Below, piece by piece: positions 33,029 through 42,016 of a DNA stretch of 64,000 bases. The stretch is from contig NZ_AUBQ01000014.1 of assembly GCF_000429325.1 (NCBI RefSeq), positions 184,817 through 248,816 of the forward strand, written 5' to 3'. This DNA is from Fundidesulfovibrio putealis DSM 16056. Lineage in GTDB: Bacteria > Desulfobacterota > Desulfovibrionia > Desulfovibrionales > Desulfovibrionaceae. The notes below the pieces were generated by a model that did not search any database, was not told where the DNA came from, and saw only the letters and a list, made by a program, of their open reading frames with translations. The translations under genes and the position numbers were made by a program. Position 1 is the first letter of the stretch. Each line of letters opens with the position of its first letter.

Positions 33029-34021
33029 CTAGGCCGTCTCGGTCAGGAAATCCGCATTGACCACGTTCTGGGCCTGATCGTCCAGGAAAGCCCGGATGTT
33101 GTCCGCCGCGATGGTCATAAGGCGCTTCCTCGCCGTGAGCGATCCCCAGGCCATGTGCGGGGTGATCAGGCAGTTCTTGGCGCTCATGAGCGGGTTGGAC
33201 GCCTCCGGCGGCTCCACGGACAAAACGTCCAGGGCGGCTCCGGCCAGGTGCCCGCTGTTCAGTGCCTCGGCCAAGTCCGGCTCGTTCACCAGCTTGCCGC
33301 GCGCCGTGTTGATGAAGAACCCGCCCGGCTTCATGAGCTTCAAAAGCCGCTGATCCACAAACCCCTCGTTCCCCTTGGTCAGGGGGCAGTGCAGGCTTAT
33401 GGCCTCGGACTCCCGGAACAGCTCCTCCAGCCCCACGAAGGCGAAAAACGGCGAAGCGATGGGCGCTTTGGGCCTTGGCGCGTGGGCCACCACGCGCATG
33501 CCGAAGGCCAGGGCCAGCTCGGCCACGCGCCTGCCGATGCCCCCGAAACCCACCACGCCCATGGTCTTGCCCGCCAGCTCCACCTGCGGGGTGTCCCAGA
33601 AGGTGAACTCGCCGCGTTTGCTCCACTCTCCCTCGCGCACCAGCCGGTCGTGCAGCTCCACCCGGCGGCACATGGCCAGAAGCTGGGCCATGACGAACTG
33701 GGCCACGGACTCGCTGCCGTAGCCCGGCACGTTGGACACGGGGATGCCCCGGCGTCCGGCCTCGGCCACGTCCACCACGTCGTAGCCCGTGGCCAGCACG
33801 GCGATGAAGCGGCATCCGGGCAGCCGGTCCAGCACTTCGCGGGTGATGCGGGTCTTGTTGGTGACCACGATTTCGGCCTTGGCGGCGCGCTCCACGGTGA
33901 GCTCCTCGGGCGTGCGCTCGTAGAGGGTGAAATCGCCGAGCGCGGCCATCTCGTCCCAGGGGTTGTCGCCGGGGTTGAGGGTCGCGCCGTCCAGCACAAC
34001 GATGGATGGTTTCGTGTTCAT
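33029..34021 (-). CDS. D-2-hydroxyacid dehydrogenase, glycerate dehydrogenase-like
   Basis: 330 residues, the usual length. The NAD-binding motif GFGGIG lies near residue 153, and the catalytic triad is seen as Arg in NTARGKLVN, Glu in VEPPEA and His in TPHMAWGS. The wording ITPHMAWGSLTARKRL is characteristic of hydroxypyruvate reductase / glycerate dehydrogenase (HprA) enzymes, which reduce hydroxypyruvate or glyoxylate with NADH. Substrate not proven. It is the last gene of a minus-strand group of three that begins at 34955, with a five-base gap to the DUF3859 gene. Confidence 0.9.
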   Translation of the reverse strand: MNTKPSIVVLDGATLNPGDNPWDEMAALGDFTLYERTPEELTVERAAKAEIVVTNKTRITREVLDRLPGCRFIAVLATGYDVVDVAEAGRRGIPVSNVPGYGSESVAQFVMAQLLAMCRRVELHDRLVREGEWSKRGEFTFWDTPQVELAGKTMGVVGFGGIGRRVAELALAFGMRVVAHAPRPKAPIASPFFAFVGLEELFRESEAISLHCPLTKGNEGFVDQRLLKLMKPGGFFINTARGKLVNEPDLAEALNSGHLAGAALDVLSVEPPEASNPLMSAKNCLITPHMAWGSLTARKRLMTIAADNIRAFLDDQAQNVVNADFLTETA

Positions 34022-34026
34022 AGGGC

Positions 34027-34464
34027 TCACATTTCGGGTTTGTAGACGTCGAACTTCTGGGAGAGCACTTCGCCCTTGTCCGTTTCCACGCGCAGTTCCC
34101 AGTTGCCCAGCACCATCTCCCAGGGTTGCGAGAAGGTGAAGATGACCTCGTAGGTGGGTCCGGGCTGGAGGGTCGTCTCGGTGACGAACTCCTGCTGGAC
34201 CTTGTTCTGGGCCGGATCGATGAGCCCGGGCGTGGCCGTGACGATCTTCGCCTTGAGGGTTCCCGCCTTGGGGTCCTTCACCTTGAAGCGGTACCCGAAG
34301 GAGGAGCCCATCTCGCGGGGTACGCCCGTGGTCTGTTTGACCAGGACGCCGTTCTTGAAGATGCCGTATTCCACGATCTCCAGTTGGCTGGGGGCGTCTC
34401 CCATTCCGATCATGGAGCAGGACGCGAGCAGGACGGACAGGAAAAGGACGAAAAGCGTACGCAT
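34027..34464 (-). CDS. DUF3859 lipoprotein
   Basis: 145 residues. The N terminus MRTLFVLFLSVLLASCS has a lipobox (LLASC), so Cys16 is probably lipidated. The body, from LEIVEYGIFKNG through GSSFGYRFKV to GNWELRVETDKGEVLSQKF, is the beta-rich DUF3859 domain, of unknown role. AGAGG precedes the ATG. It lies between a dehydrogenase and a hypothetical gene, with only two to five bases between genes. Confidence 0.78.
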   Translation of the reverse strand: MRTLFVLFLSVLLASCSMIGMGDAPSQLEIVEYGIFKNGVLVKQTTGVPREMGSSFGYRFKVKDPKAGTLKAKIVTATPGLIDPAQNKVQQEFVTETTLQPGPTYEVIFTFSQPWEMVLGNWELRVETDKGEVLSQKFDVYKPEM

Positions 34465-34466
34465 GT

Positions 34467-34955
34467 CTACCTCTGGTTGGGGTTGCCGAAGGCCAGGGCC
34501 GCAAGCGGCGTCTTGCCAGCAAAAAGGGTCTGCGCCCTGGCCTCGTCGGCGGCCAGGATCTTCAGGCGCGACACGGGGAGCGGGCTGTCCGCGCCGCCGT
34601 ACAGGGTCACGGCCTGGTCGATGAAGGATGCCAGGATGAAGCTCGCGGTCACGGCCACGGGAGCCTCGGGCGCTCCGTCTGCGTAGACGCGCAGGGTGAC
34701 GGCGTGCACGGAGTGGGAGGCGTCGGAGAGCATGTTGCCGGTCTTGACCAGGGTTTGCTCCACGCGGTCGGGGAACATGCCCGCCCAGCGGCTCAGGTAT
34801 TTGATGAAGCCGGGCTGGACGGCCAGATAGGTGAAGGGGTCCACCTTGCAGGCCAGGGAGGTTCCCGGCGTGCCCAGGATGTAGGGCGACTGCCGGTATT
34901 GCTCGCCAAGGGCCTTTTCCAGGCGCTCCAGATTGTGGCTGTAATCGGTGAGCAT
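34467..34955 (-). CDS. hypothetical protein
   Basis: 162 residues from the ATG at 34955 (GAGGGGG upstream); the frame extends to 35108 but without a signal. No domain is recognised. It appears globular, with no signal peptide, and contains VHAVTLRVYADGAPEAPVAV and AGKTPLAALAFG. It is the first gene of the three-gene minus-strand operon with DUF3859 and the dehydrogenase. Confidence 0.65.
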   Translation of the reverse strand: MLTDYSHNLERLEKALGEQYRQSPYILGTPGTSLACKVDPFTYLAVQPGFIKYLSRWAGMFPDRVEQTLVKTGNMLSDASHSVHAVTLRVYADGAPEAPVAVTASFILASFIDQAVTLYGGADSPLPVSRLKILAADEARAQTLFAGKTPLAALAFGNPNQR

Positions 34956-35262
34956 GGTCCGTTCCCCCTCGGGCGCGCCCAGGCGGCGCGGTCGGCGACA
35001 TATCCGTAAGCCTGGACGAATGATTACACAAAACCACCATGGAGGAAAACCCGCAATTTCCGGCTGCGTGACTCCCCGATTATACCACTTCATGTATAAT
35101 TGACGCAATTACCATATTGTACAAAGCAGTGACGCTTTGTATCTCCAAAAATACAGGAGGAAGAAAAGCAATGTCGTTATCTTGTATGCGTTTTCGACAT
35201 CAGATTTGCGGCAGATGGCGCCGCACCCCCCAAACCTTGCAACCAGAAGAGGAGGATCAACC

Positions 35263-36186
35263 ATGCCAACCCCCCTGAACAAGGCCGTCGACCAGGCTAC
35301 TGGCGTCTGCTACGCCACCGGATGGCACCCCTCACCCCCGGACATGAGGGACTACACCGCCACCCAGAAAGACATCGTCGAAGCGTCCAATGTGCTGAAA
35401 ATGCCTGCACAAGGCGCTCCTGCCGCCGCGCTGCCGGGAGAGGTGGATTTGCGGGCCTTCTGCAGCACTCCGGTGGAGGATCAATTGAGACTCGGTTCCT
35501 GCACGGCCAACGCCGCCGTGGGGATCGTGGAGTATTTCGAGAAACGCGCCTTCGGCAAGCACCTGGATGGCTCGCGCCTGTTCATCTACAAGAACACCCG
35601 CAACCTGCTGGGATGGAAGGGCGACACCGGAGCCTACCTGCGCACCACTATGGCCGCGTTGAGGCTGTTCGGCGTTCCCCAGGAGACTTACTGGCCCTAC
35701 ACCGACAAGGCCCCGGAGTTCGACCTGGAGCCGCCCGCCTTCGTCTATTCCTTGGGGAGCAACTTCAAGGCACTGAATTATTTCAGCCACGACCCGTTCA
35801 ACGCCAAACTGCAATCTGACGCCGTCCTCCTGAGTGTCAGGACATATCTGGCTGCCGGGATCCCGAGCATGTTCGGGTTCTACGGCTTCGACTCGTTCTC
35901 CTATGGGGACGCCCCCGGAGCCATCCCTTATCCCTGCTCGAACGAGAAGGCCAAGTGGGGTCACGCCATCGCTGCCGTGGGCTACAACGACAAGAAGACC
36001 ATCACCAATACCCTTTGCAACACCAAGACCGTGGGGGCGCTGCTCATCCGCAACTCCTGGGGAACCGGATGGGGCGACAACGGGTACGGCTGGCTGCCCT
36101 ATGATTACGTCCTGAACTATCTCGCCTCGGACTTCTGGTCGATCCTGTCCCTGGACTGGGTGAACACCGACGCGTTCAAGCCGTAG
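35263..36186 (+). CDS. papain-like (C1A) cysteine peptidase
   Basis: 307 residues from the ATG at 35263, which has AGAGGAGGA upstream. Oxyanion Gln 74 and nucleophile Cys 80 are in VEDQLRLGSC, the catalytic His 234 in KWGHAIAAVGYND and Asn 264 in RNSWGTGWGDNGYG, so all catalytic residues are present. There is no signal peptide and no long propeptide; the first 60 residues include DMRDYTAT, as in other bacterial C1A proteins. It is probably an active protease or transglutaminase-like enzyme in the cytoplasm. The upstream AT-rich region (35080-35150) probably holds its promoter. Confidence 0.9.
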   Translation: MPTPLNKAVDQATGVCYATGWHPSPPDMRDYTATQKDIVEASNVLKMPAQGAPAAALPGEVDLRAFCSTPVEDQLRLGSCTANAAVGIVEYFEKRAFGKHLDGSRLFIYKNTRNLLGWKGDTGAYLRTTMAALRLFGVPQETYWPYTDKAPEFDLEPPAFVYSLGSNFKALNYFSHDPFNAKLQSDAVLLSVRTYLAAGIPSMFGFYGFDSFSYGDAPGAIPYPCSNEKAKWGHAIAAVGYNDKKTITNTLCNTKTVGALLIRNSWGTGWGDNGYGWLPYDYVLNYLASDFWSILSLDWVNTDAFKP

Positions 36187-36470
36187 GTTCGGCCCGGGCC
36201 TGCGCCCGGCCCAGGCCAGTCTGCTCTCGCATCCGCAGCCCGCGCTGGAGCCATCCCCGCGCGGGCTCATCACCAGCGAATCCCCCTCGCGCGCAAAAGA
36301 AGAATGCCGCTTGATAAACCCGTCCTTCCTGCGTACAGAATAGAACTGATCCCCGTTTCTGTTCCCGGTTGTACCACGGGACGACCAATCGGCCTTGTCC
36401 CTTCGTCCAGGCGCGCAGTTCTCGCCGGGGAAAGCCCACGGTCGCAACCTATCAACCAAAGGAGTCTTCC

Positions 36471-36749
36471 ATGGAATGCAAACGCTTGATTACCGGAACC
36501 GTTCTTGGCGCAGCGCTGTCGCTCCTCGTGGCATTCCCCGCCGCCGCCCAGGTCGGCTCCACCGTAATGGCCGGGTTCACCGATCTTCCCCTCCGCACCT
36601 GCGAAGGCGTGACCGCTGGAACAATCAGACTGCTGCCCAAGGGTCAGGCGCTCAAGATCCTCTGGGACAACAAGAACAACTGGGCCGAGGTCGAGGTTGT
36701 CGGAACCGGCCAGAAGGGCTGGGTCAACCTGGAAAACACCTCGAAATAA
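36471..36749 (+). CDS. exported SH3-like small protein
   Basis: 92 residues from the ATG at 36471, with AAAGGAG seven bases upstream. Signal peptide: ITGTVLGAALSLLVAFPAAAQ. The mature 65 residues form one bacterial SH3 domain (FTDLPLRTCEGVTAGTIRLL, GQALKILWDNKNNWAEVEV, GQKGWVNLEN). Such domains bind peptidoglycan or proteins in the envelope. Single gene with a terminator. Confidence 0.85.
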   Translation: MECKRLITGTVLGAALSLLVAFPAAAQVGSTVMAGFTDLPLRTCEGVTAGTIRLLPKGQALKILWDNKNNWAEVEVVGTGQKGWVNLENTSK

Positions 36750-36800
36750 CATTGGCGGCGCATTTCCAAAGCGCCTTCGCCGCCAAGCCCGCCAAAGAAT

Positions 36801-36832
36801 AAGCCCGGACGATCATCCCGTCCGGGCTTTCT
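36801..36832 (+). terminator. terminator of the SH3 gene
   Basis: AGCCCGGACG / CGTCCGGGCT arms with a short loop followed by TTCTT. Confidence 0.88.
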
Positions 36833-37131
36833 TGCGTCGACTCCTGCCAAGCCTCTCCCATCAGAACTGCCTGCGTCCTTCCTTGCTGCATCGTGCCAGC
36901 GTTCCTGCGGTCTTCTGCCTGCCAGGCTGCCCTTTTCGGGACGCCGCGACACGCAAAATCAAATTTTCTTTGTTTGTTTCCGTGGTTGGTGCGCACGGAC
37001 GGTTGCACCAACGTGGCGTTCCCGTTACATTGGGAGCCATGTAAGTGGACTCGTTCGCCCACAGGGCGATGGCGTAAGGCAGACGAAGACTCCGAGGCTC
37101 AACCCTTAAAGGACAACCACGGGAGACTGGC
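36833..37131. other. leader region of the EF-G-like gene
   Basis: No gene. A hairpin GTTGGTGC...GCACCAAC lies at 36985-37012, just after an AT-rich patch (36955-36980) that may hold the promoter. The hairpin would be in the leader of the EF-G-like mRNA. Confidence 0.4.
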
Positions 37132-39210
37132 ATGCTTGACGTTCTCAAAAATCAGCGGACCTACGCTCTCATCGGCCACGGCGGTTGCGGCAAAACCTCC
37201 GTGGCCGAAATGCTTCTGTATGTGGCCGGGGCCACCCCCAGGCTGGGTAAGATCGAGGACGGCACCACCGCCCTTGATTACGAGCCCGAAGAGATCAAGC
37301 GCCGGGGTTCCGTGCAGCCCGGCTTCGCCACCTTCCAGTGGAACAAGAACCGCCACTTCCTGATCGACACTCCCGGCGATCTCTCCTTCAACGGAGACTT
37401 GGCCTACATCCTGGCCAGCGTGGACGCGGTGCTCTTCGTGGTGGACGCCGTGGACGGCGTAAAGCCCCTCACCAAGAAGCTCTGGCAGGAGGTCTCCAAG
37501 TTCCGCCTGCCCACCATTTTCCTCATCACCAAGATGGACCGCGACCGCGCCGACTACGAGTCGGCCCTGAACGGCATCAAGAACCAGCTCGGCGTGAAGC
37601 CCTTCCTCCAGAACATCCCCATCGGCAAGGCCGACTCCTTCACGGGCGTGGTGAACATCGTGGAGAACAAGGCCTACTCCTTCGACGCCTCCGGCAAGGT
37701 GAGCGAAGTGGCCATCCCGGCGGACATGGCCGACGAGGTCGAGGGCCTGCGCGAGTCCATGATGGAAGAGATTGCCGTGTGCGACGAGACCCTCATGGAG
37801 CGCTACCTGGAAGACCCGGCCAGCGTCACCCTGGACGATCTGGTGGCCGCCACGCGCAAAGCCGTGGTCTGCGCCGAACTGTACCCTGTGATGGTGGCCT
37901 CGGGGCTTAAATGCATGGGCGGCCAGCGCATCCTGGACGCGGCCCAGCTGTTCTTCCCCTCCCCCCTGGACGTGCCCGTGGGCGTCAAGGAGGTCGAGGG
38001 CGAGGACGGCTCCATGCTCAAGGTAGCCCCGGACGGCCACCCGGCCTGCTTCGTGTTCAAGACCCTGTTCGACCAGTTCGCGGGCCAGCTCTCCATCATG
38101 CGGGTGCTTTCAGGCACCATCACCCCGGATGTGACGCTTTTGAACCCGCGCTCCGACGCCAGGGAGCGCTTCAGCACCATGCTCTTCATGACCGGCAGCC
38201 AGACCACCCCCTGCAAGGAACCCCTGGGACCCGGAGCCATCGTGGCCGTGGCCAAGCTGAAGGAAACCAAGACCGGCGACACCCTCTGCGACGAGAAGCA
38301 CCCCTTCACCATGCTCAAACCCAAGCTCCACGAGCCCATGATCTCCTACGCCCTGGCCCCGGCCGAAAAGGGCGACGAGGACAAGGTCTTCCAGGCCATG
38401 GGCAAGCTCCTGGACGAGGACATCAGCCTGCGCCTGACCCGCAACGAGGAGACCGGCGACATGCTGCTCTCGGGCATGGGGCAGTCGCACATCGAGTGCG
38501 CCGTGGAAAAGGCCAAGCGCCGCTTCAAGGTCACCCCCGTGCTAAAGGCCCCCACCATCCCCTACCGCGAGACGGTCAAGGGCAAGGCCGAGGTGCAGGG
38601 TCGCCACAAGAAACAGACCGGCGGGCGCGGCCAGTTCGGCGACTGCTGGATTCGCATGGAAGGCCTGCCGCGCGGCTCGGGGTATCAGTTCGTGGACGCC
38701 ATCGTGGGCGGCGCGATTCCGCGCCAGTACATCCCCGCCGTGGACAAGGGCGTGCAGGAATCCGCCGTGCGCGGCGTGCTGGCGGGCTACCCCATGGTGG
38801 ACTTCAAGGTGGAACTCTACGACGGCTCCTTCCACACCGTGGACTCCTCGGAAATGGCCTTCAAGATCGCAGGCTCCGTGGCCTTCAAGGCCGCCTGCGA
38901 AAAGCTCAAGATGGTGCTGCTGGAGCCCATCGCCATGGTCAGCGTGTCCATCCCGGACGAGTTCATGGGCGACGTTATCGGCGACCTGTCCAGCAGGCGC
39001 GGCAAGGTGCTGGGCTCGGACGCCGAGGGCGGCGTGACCGAGGTGCAGGCACATGTGCCCATGAGCGAGATGCAGGAATACGCCAAGACTCTGGGGTCGA
39101 TGACCGGCGGCCAGGGAGCGTTCACCATGAGCTTCGACCACTACGAGGACGCGCCGCCCCCGGTGGCCGAGAAGGTCATCGCGGAGCACAAGAAGGCGCG
39201 GGAGGAATAG
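37132..39210 (+). CDS. elongation factor G-like GTPase (EF-G paralogue)
   Basis: 692 residues with all EF-G domains: GTPase 1-270 (P-loop GHGGCGKTS at 15-23, G3 at 79-83, TKMD at 133-136), domain II 290-390, domain III 395-470, domain IV 475-600 and domain V 600-685. Two points set it apart from the main EF-G. The G3 box reads DTPGD instead of DTPGH, so the histidine used to activate water in GTP hydrolysis is Asp here. The switch I region is KRRGSVQPG, not the usual RGITI. It fits the EF-G-like (FusA2-type) paralogues of uncertain function. Single gene with strong terminator and a long leader. Confidence 0.9.
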   Translation: MLDVLKNQRTYALIGHGGCGKTSVAEMLLYVAGATPRLGKIEDGTTALDYEPEEIKRRGSVQPGFATFQWNKNRHFLIDTPGDLSFNGDLAYILASVDAVLFVVDAVDGVKPLTKKLWQEVSKFRLPTIFLITKMDRDRADYESALNGIKNQLGVKPFLQNIPIGKADSFTGVVNIVENKAYSFDASGKVSEVAIPADMADEVEGLRESMMEEIAVCDETLMERYLEDPASVTLDDLVAATRKAVVCAELYPVMVASGLKCMGGQRILDAAQLFFPSPLDVPVGVKEVEGEDGSMLKVAPDGHPACFVFKTLFDQFAGQLSIMRVLSGTITPDVTLLNPRSDARERFSTMLFMTGSQTTPCKEPLGPGAIVAVAKLKETKTGDTLCDEKHPFTMLKPKLHEPMISYALAPAEKGDEDKVFQAMGKLLDEDISLRLTRNEETGDMLLSGMGQSHIECAVEKAKRRFKVTPVLKAPTIPYRETVKGKAEVQGRHKKQTGGRGQFGDCWIRMEGLPRGSGYQFVDAIVGGAIPRQYIPAVDKGVQESAVRGVLAGYPMVDFKVELYDGSFHTVDSSEMAFKIAGSVAFKAACEKLKMVLLEPIAMVSVSIPDEFMGDVIGDLSSRRGKVLGSDAEGGVTEVQAHVPMSEMQEYAKTLGSMTGGQGAFTMSFDHYEDAPPPVAEKVIAEHKKAREE

Positions 39211-39252
39211 AAGCGGCGGGCGAAGGCCCGCGCAGGAGACAATATCAAGACG

Positions 39253-39283
39253 GAAAAACCCCGGAGCGATCCGGGGTTTTTCG
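39253..39283 (+). terminator. terminator of the EF-G-like gene
   Basis: AAAAACCCCGGA / TCCGGGGTTTTT arms with a four-base loop; may also work for the minus-strand DUF2442 gene. Confidence 0.92.
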
Positions 39284-39315
39284 TTTGGTCAAACAACGTC
39301 GCCACATTGCATCAA

Positions 39316-39765
39316 TCACGCTGCCCGCACCTTCTCCCGTTCCATTTCAAGCGCCTTGCAGGCCAGCATGACCACTTTCGGGATAAGCCGCGCGCCCTGT
39401 TCGTAATAGATCACGGCGCGGCGCGTGATGCCCAACTCATCGGCCGTGGCGGACTGGGTCAGCCCCAGGCGTTTGCGCCAAGCCTTGAAATCCTCCGGTC
39501 GCATGGCGTTGCCGCGTTGGCGCTCCGCCATCCGCCACAGCGCGTCCCCGCCGACTTCCAGGCCGATGCCCGGCCACTCCACGCTGGAGCCATATTCGCC
39601 CACCTGGACGGTCCCGAACACCTGCGGGTCCCGCAACACGTCCTTCCTGCCCTGCGCGAAGTCCGAAAGATCGACCTCGCGCAGGCCGTCCTTCCCGAAG
39701 TCCAGGCGAAGCACAAGCCCGCCCGCCACGCTCACGTCGTGAATTCTGGGGTATTTGTCGCTCAT
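39316..39765 (-). CDS. DUF2442 domain fused to a helix-turn-helix
   Basis: 149 residues from the ATG at 39765, with AAGGAG upstream. Residues about 5-85 are a DUF2442 domain (IHDVSVAGGLVLRLDFGKDG, REVDLSDF, GTVQVGEYGSSVEWPGIGLEV). Residues about 95-145 are an XRE-type HTH: FKAWRKRLGLTQSATADELGITRRAVIYYEQG. The gene overlaps the DUF4160 stop by four bases (ATGA). In many genomes DUF4160 and DUF2442 genes are adjacent and have been suspected to be toxin-antitoxin-like; here the DNA-binding fusion suggests that this protein is the autorepressor. Function inferred from arrangement. Confidence 0.82.
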   Translation of the reverse strand: MSDKYPRIHDVSVAGGLVLRLDFGKDGLREVDLSDFAQGRKDVLRDPQVFGTVQVGEYGSSVEWPGIGLEVGGDALWRMAERQRGNAMRPEDFKAWRKRLGLTQSATADELGITRRAVIYYEQGARLIPKVVMLACKALEMEREKVRAA

Positions 39766-39989
39766 TGGTTCCACTCCTTCCAGGCATCCTCGATGACAGC
39801 CCGGTTCTCCTCGGCCCACTGCCGCGCCTGCCTGAGCGCCCCGGCAGGCGCAGACCCTGCCAGAATCTCCATGGTCTCCAGATCGAGCGCGCAGTTGAAA
39901 TCAGGCCCGGCTAGGTGAAAATGGACCCGCCCGTGCTCATCGCCGAAGACAGAGAGCTTGAACTTCCCGAAGCGCTTGAGCGTTCCCAT
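39762..39989 (-). CDS. DUF4160 protein
   Basis: 75 residues from the ATG at 39989. The domain is seen as FGKFKLSVFGDEHGRVHFHLAGPDFNCALDL in pieces, with the FHL histidines and then a helical end (ALRQARQWAEENRAVIEDAWKEWNQ). A GTG at 39995 is an in-frame alternative, but it lies upstream of the transcription start predicted from the promoter, so ATG 39989 is favoured and the message would be nearly leaderless. First gene of the two-gene unit with DUF2442-HTH. Confidence 0.82.
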   Translation of the reverse strand: MGTLKRFGKFKLSVFGDEHGRVHFHLAGPDFNCALDLETMEILAGSAPAGALRQARQWAEENRAVIEDAWKEWNQ

Positions 39990-39997
39990 TGGCACAC

Positions 39998-40026
39998 CAA
40001 ATAGTGAACAGTGTGCACACTGTCAA
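39998..40026 (-). promoter_or_regulatory. promoter with a palindromic operator in its spacer
   Basis: Minus strand TTGACA (40021-40026), exactly 17 bases, then TATTTG (39998-40003). The perfect 16-bp palindrome ACAGTGTGCACACTGT covers 40008-40023, so it fills most of the spacer and overlaps the -35 box. This is the ideal place for repression by the HTH protein. Confidence 0.75.
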
Positions 40027-40303
40027 GCCAATCTGTATTCCGACCATCAGGCCACAGTTCGCGCCAACTCAGCCCGCAAGAGGACAGCCCAAACTGAACG
40101 TGTACGGATGATTACATCCGCTCAACACCCATTGTGGGACATTGGGGAACACTATATTCCGAATAATGAGTGGTCAAAAGTAACTCTGGGGAGCATTCTG
40201 CCGTCCAGAATGACAGATCCCGCCATCCGGCCAACCGCAGACCATCCCAGACCCGGAGCAGCCCTCAGTGCACGTGTTCCTGGCTCATCTTTCTGGAGAA
40301 TTC
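40027..40303. other. intergenic, upstream of the SGNH gene
   Basis: No gene is visible. The base composition is lower in GC than the flanking genes. An open frame reaches back to GTG 40268, but the better ribosome binding site is at 40294-40298. Confidence 0.4.
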
Positions 40304-41929
40304 TTGAAGAATGCCATCGTCGTATTGGTCATCACGCTCTGCTGCCTGCTCCTGTTTGAAGCAGGGCTTCGCCTGTTCAAGGTCATCCCGGACACCATCC
40401 CCCGGCCAGTGTTCTACTCCGACCTTCTTGGGGATTTCGAGCCGCACCTCTCCACGTCCGAGACGCTCTGCGGCTCGCTGAAGTATTCGATCAGCACCAA
40501 CTCCCAAGGCCTGCGCGGCAAGCGGGAATTCAGCCTCCAGAAACCGGACAACACCTTGCGGGTGCTGTGCATCGGCGATTCGTTCACCTACGGAACCGGC
40601 GTTGACGACGAGTTCACCTACCCCGAACTCCTGCGCATCTATCTCGCCGAAAAATTCCCTGGCATGAATATCGAAGTCATAAACGCTGGCGTATTTCTCT
40701 ACGACATCGTGGACGAGTATGACTACTACAAGGACAAGGGGCACAAGCTGAACGCCGACATCGTCATCTTGCAGTATTACGTCAACGACCTTGAAGGGAT
40801 GACCAGATGGTTCTTCCGCCCGAAGAACAAGGGCAACGAACACTCCTCCAGGTGGAAATCACTCCTGCGGCAAACAGCAATCTACAATCTTGCGGCATAT
40901 TTCAAATTCAAGATCAACGGGAAATCCACTCCAGCCCTTTCCGTTAAGGAACGGGCTGAGCAGTATGGAGAGTTCATCGTCCAGGGCACCGAAGAACAAC
41001 TTGCCGTCATCTTCAACCAGGACCGTTTGCTGCGTGAAGAGAATTATGACGCCATCGCAGCAGACTGGAACATGTACCAACGGGTGCTCAAGACATTCAA
41101 AGACACTGTCGAGTCAAACGGTTCTCAATTCCTTCTTCTCCTGCTGCCTGACGAATCACAGCTGACCACCTACAGCAATGCTCCTTCACACGCCCTTGTT
41201 CCATGGCTCGAGAAGTTTGACGTGAGCCACGTGGACATGCTTCATCACCTGAGGAGCATGAAAGGCGGCAACTCAAAACCCTTCTACAATTCCCCCTGCG
41301 ACTTTCACTTCAACCGGTTCGGCAACACCCTGACGGCAAAGTCTGTTTCAAAAGCCATCGAGATGCAGGCCATTGGCGCAACCCTGAAGCCGAAAACCAG
41401 AACCCCCTACGATTACAGGACCTACCGCGATGGGATCGAAACCCGCGTCGCCATTGCGGAAGGCGGCGCGCTCGGGGTGGAGACGGTTCCTGGCGTACGC
41501 TCCGCAACGGCATCAAGCAGCGGCCTGGAAACGCAGTGCGCCAGAATGCATGACGACACCGTCTGCCAGGCCTTTCCATCCGGGCACGCGGCATCGCCCG
41601 GAACGCTCTGGCTGGACGTCGAGTATGACCGCCCCATGCACAGGATGACCGTCTTCGTCCCCCACAAGGTCGGAGCTGCCGGCACGGGCGGCGTGAACAT
41701 GTCGTATTCGGTCGATGGAGGCGCCATGACAACCGTGGACCAGTACACAAACGCGGGGAAAAGCACGCCTGACGCCTTTGAAAACGTCGCGTTCTTTGAA
41801 ATCGACCTGGAGAAGCCGTGCCGCTCCATCCGCATCGAGTACAGGCTCCAGGGCAATGCGGCCATCTTTTCAAACGAAGACCCGAAGGATTTCAGGCAGA
41901 TCAAAATCATCGCATACGAGCCGCAGTAG
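40304..41929 (+). CDS. membrane-anchored SGNH hydrolase-like protein with C-terminal beta domain
   Basis: 541 residues if the TTG at 40304 is the start (TGGAGAA lies six bases upstream); GTG at 40268 is the alternative. One N-terminal helix (VVLVITLCCLLLFEAGL) anchors the protein outside the cytoplasm. The SGNH domain has CIGDSFTYGTG with Ser 93, YYVNDLEG, and DFHFNRFGN with Asp 333 and His 335. The last 160 residues (from about 380) are rich in beta strands, perhaps a discoidin-like carbohydrate-binding module (RMTVFVPHKVG, YSVDGGAMTTV, CRSIRIEYRLQG). Substrate unknown; acylated glycan is likely. The gene is lower in GC than its neighbours. Confidence 0.8.
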   Translation: MKNAIVVLVITLCCLLLFEAGLRLFKVIPDTIPRPVFYSDLLGDFEPHLSTSETLCGSLKYSISTNSQGLRGKREFSLQKPDNTLRVLCIGDSFTYGTGVDDEFTYPELLRIYLAEKFPGMNIEVINAGVFLYDIVDEYDYYKDKGHKLNADIVILQYYVNDLEGMTRWFFRPKNKGNEHSSRWKSLLRQTAIYNLAAYFKFKINGKSTPALSVKERAEQYGEFIVQGTEEQLAVIFNQDRLLREENYDAIAADWNMYQRVLKTFKDTVESNGSQFLLLLLPDESQLTTYSNAPSHALVPWLEKFDVSHVDMLHHLRSMKGGNSKPFYNSPCDFHFNRFGNTLTAKSVSKAIEMQAIGATLKPKTRTPYDYRTYRDGIETRVAIAEGGALGVETVPGVRSATASSSGLETQCARMHDDTVCQAFPSGHAASPGTLWLDVEYDRPMHRMTVFVPHKVGAAGTGGVNMSYSVDGGAMTTVDQYTNAGKSTPDAFENVAFFEIDLEKPCRSIRIEYRLQGNAAIFSNEDPKDFRQIKIIAYEPQ

Positions 41930-42016
41930 ACGGCTTTCAGTCAAGCCGCACGGACATTGGGATGACGCCGCGCGCCCTGCCTGCATTGCAGCAGGGTGCG
42001 GCGGTTGCTGGACGTC

